DNA of 64,000 nt from NCBI GenBank assembly GCA_021793405.1, contig JAJYSV010000005.1, forward strand, positions 1 through 64,000, read 5' to 3'. The notes under the pieces were generated by a model. That model saw only the letters and a program-made list of their open reading frames with translations, was not told the origin of the DNA and searched no databases. The stretch comes from Acidobacteriota bacterium (GTDB lineage: Bacteria; Acidobacteriota; Terriglobia; Terriglobales; Acidobacteriaceae). The translations under genes were made by a program, and so were the position numbers. Below, one piece after another: positions 8,847 through 16,335 of this stretch. The first letter of the stretch is position 1, and every line of letters begins with the position of its first letter.

Positions 8847-11597
8847 ATGCCTCGCGATCTCCCCAAAGCTTACGACCCCACTGCCATCGAAGATCGATGG
8901 GCAGAGTACTGGGTGCGCGAACGCCTCTTTGAGGTTCCCACACCTCAGGACTCGATCGCGCTTCCGCCCATCTTTACCATGCTGTTGCCGCCGCCCAATG
9001 TCACTGGCCGGCTGCACATGGGCCACATGCTCAACCAGACAGAGATGGATATTCTGACCCGCTGGCATCGTATGCGTGGCGAGTTGTCACTTTGGATTCC
9101 CGGTACTGATCACGCCGGTATTGCTACCCAGATGATGGTTGAGCGCAAGCTTGCCGACGAGGGAAAGACCCGTCAGCAACTGGGCCGCGAGGCCTTCGTC
9201 GAGCGCGTGTGGCAGTGGAAGCAGGAGTATGGCGGGGCGATTCTCGGCCAGATGAAACGCCTGGGCGCAAGCGTGGACTGGTCGCGCGAATATTTCACCA
9301 TGGACGAGCGACTGTCCGTCGCTGTCAAAGAAGCATTTGTGCGCCTGCATGAGCAGGGCCTTGTCTATCGCGGCGCCTACATCGTGAACTGGTGCCCGCG
9401 CTGCCAGACGGCCATCAGTGACCTGGAAGTGGTGCATGAGGAGCAGCAGGGGAAGCTGTACGAAATTCGCTACCCACTTGCCGATGGCAGCGGCAGCATC
9501 ACCGTCGCCACTACTCGGCCCGAGACTATGCTGGGCGACGTGGCTGTCGTTGTGAATCCAACCGACGCGCGCTATACGCATCTCCACGGCAAGAAGCTGC
9601 GCCTGCCATTGGTCGGCCGCGAAATTCCTGTGCTTCCCGACGAATGGGCCCAGCCGGAGTTTGGCACTGGCGCGGTCAAGGTGACTCCTGCGCACGATCC
9701 CAACGATTTCGCGATTGCCGAGCGGCATAAGCTGACGCCAATCGCTGTCATGGATGAGACCGCGCACATGAATGCGGAAGCTGGCATCTATGCGGGTCTC
9801 GACCGCTATGAAGCGCGCAAGCAGATTCTGACCGATTTGGAAGCGCAGGGGCTGCTGGTCGAAATCAAGCACCACGTAAACTCCATTGGCAAATGCGACC
9901 GCTGCAAAACGGTGGTCGAGCCGCGGCTTTCCACGCAATGGTTTATCAGGATTCAACCGCTCGCCGACAAAGCCATTGAGGCGGTCGAAAGCGGCGCGAT
10001 CCGCTTTACGCCGGAGCAGTATAAGAAGACCTACTTCGAGTGGATGCGAAATATCCACGACTGGTGCATTTCACGCCAGCTTTGGTGGGGCCATCGCATT
10101 CCGGCGTGGCATTGCGCGGATTGCAGAGAGATCACTGTGGCGCGAGACACGCCCGCAGCCTGTGTCCATTGCGGCAGAACGAATCTCATGCAAGAAACCG
10201 ATGTGCTGGATACGTGGTTTTCTTCCGGCCTCCTGCCGTTCACCGTCTTCGGCTGGCCCGCGCAGACGCCCGACCTCGCGGCTTTCTATCCCACGCAATT
10301 GTTGGTGACGGGCTTCGACATTCTTTTCTTCTGGGTCGCCCGCATGATCATGTTGGGCTGCCGTTTCATGCTCGACGTGCCCATGCCCGATGGCTCGAAG
10401 CGCTCGCTGGCAGACGCCGTTCCATTCCGCGAGGTCTACATCCACGCGCTGGTGCGAGACGCCGACCGCCAGAAGATGTCGAAGACCAAGGGCAACGTCA
10501 TCGATCCCATCGACATCATCCATCGCTACGGGACGGATGCAGTGCGGTTCACCCTGGCATCGATGGCTTCGCCGGGAACAGATATTGCCTTCAGCGAAGC
10601 GCGTACCGAAGGCTATCGAGCCTTCGCCAACAAGATTTGGAACGCGGCGCGATTCATCTTTATGCAGATGGAGCGGGCCAAAGAAGCGGGGATTGAAGTT
10701 GACCTGAGCAGCCGTGCAGAATCTATCCTTCCTGACGGGGACGCACCGCTTGAGGATCGCTGGATCGACGCCTGCTTGAAGCGCTGCGCTGCGGAGGTCC
10801 ACAAGTCCCTTGAGAGCTACCGTTTCGACGACGCGGCCAACTGCATCTATCGGTTCTTCTGGGGCGAGTTCTGCGACTGGTATCTGGAGATCGTCAAGCT
10901 CCGGCTGGAGTTCGGCAAAGGCTCTGATCGAAATGCCGCGGTCCAGGCTTTATCTACTCTGATTGCCGTTTTTGAAGCCGCGCTGCGACTGCTCTCGCCG
11001 TTCATGCCTTTTCTAACCGAAGATATCTGGCACGCACTCTATGAAAGCCGGCCCCCTCAATTGTCGATTGCCCTGGCGCCATATCCAGAGCCCTCCAGTG
11101 CTGATTTACAGGTGGCTATATCGGTGATGGCGATGCTGCAATCCGTCATTAGCGATATCCGGAATCTACGCAAGGAGCAGAATGTACCGGAGCGGGAGCC
11201 GGTTCCGGTGTGGCTATACGCCGCCGATGATAGGACCCGCCAGACCATCGACCGGAGTTCCGGATTTGTGCGGAGACTGTCGAAAGCCTCCGAACTTCGC
11301 TTTTCCGAAGCTCCCCTGAACACTCCAGGAGTTCGCCAGGGCCTGGAATATCAACTCGCGATCGAGTACTCCCAGCCTGTCGATGCCGCTGCCGAGCGCG
11401 AGCGCCTGACCAAAGATATGGTCAAATTCGAGAAGGAAATGGAATCGAAACAGAAACAGTTACACAACGATGCTTTCCTCGCGAAAGCTCCAGTGAAAGT
11501 CGTCGATGGTTTGCGCGCGCGTGCCAATGAGCTGACAGTGCTGATCGAGAAAACAAGGACGGCTCTGGACGCGCTCGATACGGTTGGGAGCCGATAA
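8847..11597 (+). CDS. valS: valyl-tRNA synthetase
   Basis: Class I aminoacyl-tRNA synthetase charging tRNA-Val. The 916 residues carry the HIGH-type signature in PPPNVTGRLHMGHML, an editing (CP1) domain including TTRPETMLGD and the DPNDF segment, Zn-type CDRC and CVHC pairs, the KMSKTKGN loop, an anticodon-binding domain with WGEFCDWYLE, and a C-terminal coiled coil (about the last 65 residues, rich in Lys/Glu) as in bacterial ValRS. The start is ATG 8847, giving the family's MPRDLPKAYDP beginning; the frame is open upstream to 8760 but that part is unlike ValRS. It heads a run of closely spaced genes through rlmD. Confidence 0.97.
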   Translation: MPRDLPKAYDPTAIEDRWAEYWVRERLFEVPTPQDSIALPPIFTMLLPPPNVTGRLHMGHMLNQTEMDILTRWHRMRGELSLWIPGTDHAGIATQMMVERKLADEGKTRQQLGREAFVERVWQWKQEYGGAILGQMKRLGASVDWSREYFTMDERLSVAVKEAFVRLHEQGLVYRGAYIVNWCPRCQTAISDLEVVHEEQQGKLYEIRYPLADGSGSITVATTRPETMLGDVAVVVNPTDARYTHLHGKKLRLPLVGREIPVLPDEWAQPEFGTGAVKVTPAHDPNDFAIAERHKLTPIAVMDETAHMNAEAGIYAGLDRYEARKQILTDLEAQGLLVEIKHHVNSIGKCDRCKTVVEPRLSTQWFIRIQPLADKAIEAVESGAIRFTPEQYKKTYFEWMRNIHDWCISRQLWWGHRIPAWHCADCREITVARDTPAACVHCGRTNLMQETDVLDTWFSSGLLPFTVFGWPAQTPDLAAFYPTQLLVTGFDILFFWVARMIMLGCRFMLDVPMPDGSKRSLADAVPFREVYIHALVRDADRQKMSKTKGNVIDPIDIIHRYGTDAVRFTLASMASPGTDIAFSEARTEGYRAFANKIWNAARFIFMQMERAKEAGIEVDLSSRAESILPDGDAPLEDRWIDACLKRCAAEVHKSLESYRFDDAANCIYRFFWGEFCDWYLEIVKLRLEFGKGSDRNAAVQALSTLIAVFEAALRLLSPFMPFLTEDIWHALYESRPPQLSIALAPYPEPSSADLQVAISVMAMLQSVISDIRNLRKEQNVPEREPVPVWLYAADDRTRQTIDRSSGFVRRLSKASELRFSEAPLNTPGVRQGLEYQLAIEYSQPVDAAAERERLTKDMVKFEKEMESKQKQLHNDAFLAKAPVKVVDGLRARANELTVLIEKTRTALDALDTVGSR

Positions 11598-11600
11598 GTG

Positions 11601-12485
11601 ATGGATTGGAAGACCAAACGCGTCACCGCAATCCTGGAACTGGCGCTCATCGAAGACCACGCTACGCGCGACGCCACTACCGAACTGACGCTCAATCCAA
11701 AACTGCCTGCTTCGGCTACCATTCTGGCCAAACAGGACTGTATCTTGGCCGGGGCGGAAGTGATTCCGCGTGTGCTGGAGGTTTTCCGCAAGCTCGATGC
11801 AGGCCCCTCCCGCCGCTTTGAAGTGGTGCATCATCCCGAGATGTTCGATGGCGTGCGTGTGCACAAGGGACAGGCCATTGCGGTGATCCGTGGCAACGCC
11901 CGCACGATCCTTGCCTGTGAGCGCGTAACGTTAAATTTTCTGCAACGCATGTGCGGGATTGCCACGGAGACGCGCAAGTATGTCGACGCAGTTCAAGGAA
12001 CGGGCACCATAATTCTGGATACTCGCAAGACCGTACCCGGCCTGCGGTTGCTGGATAAATATGCGGTGAGCTGCGGCGGCGGCCAGAACCACCGCATGGA
12101 CCTCGCCGATGGCGTGTTGATCAAGAACAACCATATTTCTCTTGGCGGGGGGGTCGCGAAAGTTTTGGCTCTCGCTCTGAAACTCCGGAAACCTGGCCAG
12201 AAGATTCAAGTCGAGGTCCGTTCCTTCGGCGAACTGGAGGAAGCGCTCGCGGGCGGGGCCGACTCGCTGCTGCTGGATAACATGACCCCAGCGGAGGTCA
12301 AGCAGGCCGTCAATATTGCGCGCAAGCACGCCGCGAACATACCCATCGAAGTCTCCGGAGGGATTACATTGGAAACGGTTCGAAAGTTCGCGCAGACCGG
12401 AGTGACCTACATTTCCGTCGGTGCGCTGACCCATTCCGTCACGGCGATTGATTTGAGCATGCGGATTACTGCGGAACTTTTTTAG
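11601..12485 (+). CDS. nadC: nicotinate-nucleotide pyrophosphorylase (carboxylating)
   Basis: Converts quinolinate and PRPP to nicotinate mononucleotide in de novo NAD synthesis. The 294-residue protein shows the family's FLQRMCGIAT, DTRKTVPGLR, GGGQNHRMDLADGVLIKNNH and EVSGGI motifs that bind quinolinate and phosphoribosyl groups. ATG 11601 follows the valS stop by three bases; a GTG directly before it (11598) is in frame and could also be used. nadA and nadB are not in the window. Confidence 0.96.
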   Translation: MDWKTKRVTAILELALIEDHATRDATTELTLNPKLPASATILAKQDCILAGAEVIPRVLEVFRKLDAGPSRRFEVVHHPEMFDGVRVHKGQAIAVIRGNARTILACERVTLNFLQRMCGIATETRKYVDAVQGTGTIILDTRKTVPGLRLLDKYAVSCGGGQNHRMDLADGVLIKNNHISLGGGVAKVLALALKLRKPGQKIQVEVRSFGELEEALAGGADSLLLDNMTPAEVKQAVNIARKHAANIPIEVSGGITLETVRKFAQTGVTYISVGALTHSVTAIDLSMRITAELF

Positions 12486-12496
12486 ATCGTCATACC

Positions 12497-13333
12497 ATGA
12501 TGGACACCCTGGATTGCGATGCTCTGCTAGCGGCTGTCGAAGGCACGATCTTCGCCGGCAAGCTGCATATCTTTCCTTCCATCGAATCCACGAATACGTA
12601 TGCCATGCGACAGGGTGCAAAAGGCGCGCCGCACGGCTCAGTCTATGTTGCCGAAGAGCAGACGGCAGGACGTGGGCGCGGCGCCCATGTGTGGCATTCT
12701 GAACCGTATGCAGGTCTCTACGTTAGCGTACTCCTGCGTCCGGAACTTAGAACCGCCGACTCGCTGTGGCTTTCGCTCGCTGCGGGACTCGCCGTTCTGC
12801 GCGCTCTGGAAAATGTAACAGGGATGGTTGCAGATATTCGCTGGCCGAATGATTTGCTTTATGGAAGCCGTAAAGTTGGCGGCATTCTGACCGAGATGAA
12901 TGTCGAAGCGACACGGGTACGCTATGCGGTCATTGGGATCGGAATCAATGTCAACCATCGGCAATTTCCCCCTGAACTGCGCGACCTGGCTACATCTCTG
13001 CGCTTGGAAGCCGACCGCGTTCCACTACGGCAAGACTTGCTGGTCGCGATTTTGGAAGCTCTGAACGTAGAATTGGACGTACTTATCAAGCCAGCTACTT
13101 TCTCGGAAGCGGCACGGGGCATTCTGCATCGCATCGAACAAAATTCCACCTGGATTCGCGGGAAACAAGTCTTCGTAGAGGAAGGCGAGGGGTACACTGG
13201 CGTCACGGCGGGGCTGGACAGCAGCGGATTCCTCCGCGTGCGAACTCCTGCCGGAATCCGTACCGTCTTATCCGGCGGTGTTCGGGAGATAACGAAAACC
13301 CTACTGGAAGCAAACCATGTTACTCGCAATTGA
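12497..13333 (+). CDS. birA: biotin-[acetyl-CoA-carboxylase] ligase, short form without HTH
   Basis: Attaches biotin to the carrier domain of acetyl-CoA carboxylase through biotinyl-AMP. The nucleotide-binding segment GRGRGAHVW is at residues 58-66, WPNDL at 115-119, and the catalytic lysine is Lys125 in KVGGIL; the C-terminal SH3-like domain follows. There is no N-terminal DNA-binding domain, so unlike E. coli BirA it is unlikely to act as a repressor. Two ATG codons are adjacent at 12497 and 12500. It begins 11 bases after nadC and its last 17 bases overlap coaX, consistent with one operon. Confidence 0.95.
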   Translation: MMDTLDCDALLAAVEGTIFAGKLHIFPSIESTNTYAMRQGAKGAPHGSVYVAEEQTAGRGRGAHVWHSEPYAGLYVSVLLRPELRTADSLWLSLAAGLAVLRALENVTGMVADIRWPNDLLYGSRKVGGILTEMNVEATRVRYAVIGIGINVNHRQFPPELRDLATSLRLEADRVPLRQDLLVAILEALNVELDVLIKPATFSEAARGILHRIEQNSTWIRGKQVFVEEGEGYTGVTAGLDSSGFLRVRTPAGIRTVLSGGVREITKTLLEANHVTRN

Positions 13334-14147
13334 CGTTGGCAACACCAACACGGTGCTGGGCCTGTTCGATGAAGCGGGCGTGCGCGTCGCCGACTGGCGC
13401 CTGACCACGCTGCGTGAACAAACCGTGGATGAATACGGAGTCTTGTTCCGAAATCTTTTTTCTCTGCGCCAGATTGAGGTTTCGTCGGTAACTGCGATCA
13501 TAGTTTCCTCCGTCGTGCCCCCGCTCGACACTATTCTGAGGGGGATGTGCGAACGCTACTTTGGCCAGAAGCCGCTTTTTGTCGAGCCTGGAGTCAAGAC
13601 CGGACTTTCCATTCACACGGACAATCCAGCTGAAGTGGGAGCGGATCGCATCGTGAATTGTGTCGCCGCATTCCAGAAGTACGGCGGTCCGTGCATTGTT
13701 GTCGATCTCGGGACGGCGACGACCTTTGATGTTGTCTCCCGAAAGGGAGAATTTATTGGCGGCGCCATCGCCCCCGGCCTTGGCGTTTCCGCGGACGCAT
13801 TGTTTTCTCGAGCCGCCCGACTGATGCGTGTGGACATTCGTCGGCCATCCAAAGTGATCGGCACCAGTACCGTCGAACACCTGCAGATCGGCTTATATTA
13901 CGGATACCTTGGCCTGATCGACGGCATATTGGAGCGGCTGCTTCGGGAACTCGGAATGGAAGCGCGCGTGATCGCCACCGGAGGGCTCGCCAACCAACTG
14001 GCACAGGACTCCAAATACATTTCCCTGGTCGATGACTGGCTCACACTGGAAGGGCTGTTGCTGGTCCATCAACGCAACAGCGAAGGCAAGCGTGTATCCA
14101 GCCCGCGCCAGCACGTTCGGAAACTTCCCAGTCAACAGAAGGCTTAA
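13317..14147 (+). CDS. coaX: type III pantothenate kinase
   Basis: Phosphorylates pantothenate, the first step of coenzyme A synthesis. The ASKHA-fold signatures are DVGNTN at residues 6-11 (phosphate 1), EVGADRIVNCVAA, and VDLGTATTFDVV, with the GGAIAPG loop after it. The length of 276 residues is slightly above the usual 255-260 because of a basic C-terminal tail. Type III enzymes are generally not feedback-inhibited by CoA. ATG 13317 lies within the end of birA; gene pairs birA-coaX are common in bacteria. Confidence 0.96.
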   Translation: MLLAIDVGNTNTVLGLFDEAGVRVADWRLTTLREQTVDEYGVLFRNLFSLRQIEVSSVTAIIVSSVVPPLDTILRGMCERYFGQKPLFVEPGVKTGLSIHTDNPAEVGADRIVNCVAAFQKYGGPCIVVDLGTATTFDVVSRKGEFIGGAIAPGLGVSADALFSRAARLMRVDIRRPSKVIGTSTVEHLQIGLYYGYLGLIDGILERLLRELGMEARVIATGGLANQLAQDSKYISLVDDWLTLEGLLLVHQRNSEGKRVSSPRQHVRKLPSQQKA

Positions 14148-14157
14148 GCTGATACCT

Positions 14158-14883
14158 TTGCAGAACTATTTCAATTACTACACTGAAATCGAAGAACACT
14201 TCCAACGCCGGCGCGGGACGCTGCTCATGCTGTCGACCCTCGATTGGTCGCTGATCGCGATGTGGCAGGAGGCGGGGTTTCCACTGGAAGCGGTTCTGGC
14301 TGGAATTGACGCTACATTTGAAAAATATGCTGCGCGGAGGGCCAAGGGCCGCGTGCGTCGCATCAATGGCCTTGCCTATTGCGCGCAGGAAGTTCTTCGC
14401 GCGGTGGAAGACATGCATGAAGCTGCGACTGGCGCTCTCCGTAAACAGGCGCCGACGCCAGAGGAAACCGGGTTTGAGATCTCGCGCATTGCCGCATATT
14501 TACGCCAGAATGCCCACCTGCTGCGGCTGATTAAAACTCCTGAAAACGCGCAGCCCAGCTTTGCTGAAACTTCCCGCCGACTGGCGGAGATAGCAGCGAC
14601 CTTGGAAAGTGAGAACGCGGAGAGCAAGGATCGTTTCTCTACGGAATCTCTTGAACAGAAGTTGCTGATGTTGGAGGACCAGCTATTTGCTGTGCTGCAG
14701 GCATTCTCACCGCCGGAAAATCTGCTTGCCCTGCGCGAGCGGTCGGCGCAGGAACTGGCTCCCTATCGTAGCCGCCTGCAGACCGTGCAGATCCGGCAAA
14801 TTGAACAACAGTTTCTCCGTCGCTGTTTATTCCAGCAGAACAACATTCCTCGCCTCAGCCTGTTCTACATGCGCCAGATATGA
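14158..14883 (+). CDS. uncharacterised conserved-looking protein between coaX and rlmD
   Basis: Soluble protein of about 241 residues that I cannot assign to a named family. It begins QNYFNYYTEIEEHFQRRRG, followed by STLDWSLIAMWQEAGFPLEAVL; the remainder is largely helical, with a possible coiled coil near residues 140-230. The start is uncertain. No ATG or GTG occurs between the coaX stop and this block, so TTG 14158 is the likely start, with AGAAGG about 15 bases upstream; the frame is also open through the end of coaX. The stop overlaps the next ATG by four bases. From memory, a similar protein sits at this place in related genomes; a role in RNA or ribosome function is only a guess from its neighbour. 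Confidence 0.6.
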   Translation: MQNYFNYYTEIEEHFQRRRGTLLMLSTLDWSLIAMWQEAGFPLEAVLAGIDATFEKYAARRAKGRVRRINGLAYCAQEVLRAVEDMHEAATGALRKQAPTPEETGFEISRIAAYLRQNAHLLRLIKTPENAQPSFAETSRRLAEIAATLESENAESKDRFSTESLEQKLLMLEDQLFAVLQAFSPPENLLALRERSAQELAPYRSRLQTVQIRQIEQQFLRRCLFQQNNIPRLSLFYMRQI

Positions 14884-16202
14884 AGCTAACCATTGAGAAG
14901 GTCATTTACGGTGGTCAGGGTTTGGCGCGGATCCCTGTGGACCTCGAGACTTCTGGCGGCATGAGCATCTTTGTGCCCCTGACGCTGCCCGGCGAAATTG
15001 TGGAAGCCGAAATTACCCAACGGCACCGCGGTTATTGCATCGGCGAGGCACGCGAAATTGCAAAAGCCTCCGAGTTTCGCACCGCGCCCCCGTGCCCTTG
15101 GTTCGGCACCTGTGGAGGCTGCCAACTGCAACACAGTCTCTATCCATATCAAGTGGAATTGAAACGCCAAATGCTGGTGGAGAGCCTCACTCGCGCCGGA
15201 GTCCGCGATCTTCCGCCTATATCGCTGCTTTTCGCCCAACCGCTGGGCTATCGCAACCGTGTTCGCGTCCAGGTACAGACGCAGCCGGAATTTTCCGTGG
15301 GGTACCGAAAAGCGAAATCGCATCGGATGACGGCGATCGATCGCTGCCCAATTGCTGCGCCTTTGCTGGAGGAATGCATTCGCGCCCTGCATTTGCTCGG
15401 CGCGAAAGGTTCGTTCCCTGCGGATACGCAGGAGGTGGAAATCTTTACCAACCACGACCAGTCCGAACTCTTCATGACGATGTGGACAAGCCGCCACTCG
15501 CGTTCCCATCTGATCAGGTACAAAGAATTCTTCGCGAATGTGCAAAAGGAAATTCCACAATTGAGCGGTGCTCAAGTGCTCGCGGTTGAGAAAGGGAAGC
15601 TTGCTACGGCTAGCCCCCTTTTGCAATGGGGGCGTCAACACCTGAACTATCGTGTAGCCGGACGAGAATATATCGTAGGCGCGGGATCGTTCTTTCAGGT
15701 GAATCGTACACTGCTCGACGAATTCGTCGCCGCTGTTATAGACGACGAAAGCGGTTCGTGCGTCTGGGATCTCTTCGCGGGTGTGGGTCTCTTTTCGCTG
15801 GCGCTGATGGAGCGGTTTCAGCGCGTCCTCGCAGTCGAATCCAACCCTTCGGCATTGAAGGATATGCGTCAGAACCTGCGTGGCTCCACAACCACGGGGA
15901 AAACCGCGAAAGAAATTCAATCTGAAACGCTGAAGTTTCTTCAGCAGTCGTTGCAGCGGCAAGAGCCTGCACCCGATCTTATTTTGTTGGATCCTCCACG
16001 CGCTGGAGCAGGCGTCGAGGCGTGCAATCTGATGGCCCGCTCGAACCCGCGCAAGATCGTTTATGTTTCCTGTGATCCGGCCACGTTGGGCCGCGACCTG
16101 GGCGCATTGATACAATCCGGCTACCGCCTCCGTCGCTTGCAGTTGGTCGACATGTTTCCGCAAACCTACCACATGGAAACCATTGCGACGCTCGATCTTT
16201 AA
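14880..16202 (+). CDS. rlmD: RlmD/TrmA-family RNA uracil-C5 methyltransferase
   Basis: SAM-dependent methyltransferase making 5-methyluridine, most likely in 23S rRNA. Residues 1-60 form a TRAM RNA-binding domain; PCPWFGTCGGCQLQH supplies the cysteines of the 4Fe-4S cluster; VWDLFAGVGLFSL is the SAM-binding loop, LDPPRAGAG motif IV, and VYVSCDPATLGRDL contains the catalytic cysteine. The 440-residue length fits RlmD/RlmCD. Which uracil is modified (1939, 747 or both) cannot be decided from sequence. ATG 14880 overlaps the previous stop (ATGA). Last gene of the valS run; 133 gene-free bases follow. Confidence 0.9.
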   Translation: MKLTIEKVIYGGQGLARIPVDLETSGGMSIFVPLTLPGEIVEAEITQRHRGYCIGEAREIAKASEFRTAPPCPWFGTCGGCQLQHSLYPYQVELKRQMLVESLTRAGVRDLPPISLLFAQPLGYRNRVRVQVQTQPEFSVGYRKAKSHRMTAIDRCPIAAPLLEECIRALHLLGAKGSFPADTQEVEIFTNHDQSELFMTMWTSRHSRSHLIRYKEFFANVQKEIPQLSGAQVLAVEKGKLATASPLLQWGRQHLNYRVAGREYIVGAGSFFQVNRTLLDEFVAAVIDDESGSCVWDLFAGVGLFSLALMERFQRVLAVESNPSALKDMRQNLRGSTTTGKTAKEIQSETLKFLQQSLQRQEPAPDLILLDPPRAGAGVEACNLMARSNPRKIVYVSCDPATLGRDLGALIQSGYRLRRLQLVDMFPQTYHMETIATLDL

Positions 16203-16335
16203 AGCGGTTCCTCCGTAGGTGTATCCAGTGAGACTGGAGTTTCGCTCGATCTTTTCCGTGAAGAAAAGCTGCACCACGGCTTTCTCGATAAGGGTATAGT
16301 AACCGTGGAACTGCTCTTCGTTCGCAGACTCCACC

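Noticed and set aside
9087-10058. 323-codon minus-strand frame opposite valS
   Set aside because: Lies wholly within a strongly conserved synthetase gene and shows no family resemblance.
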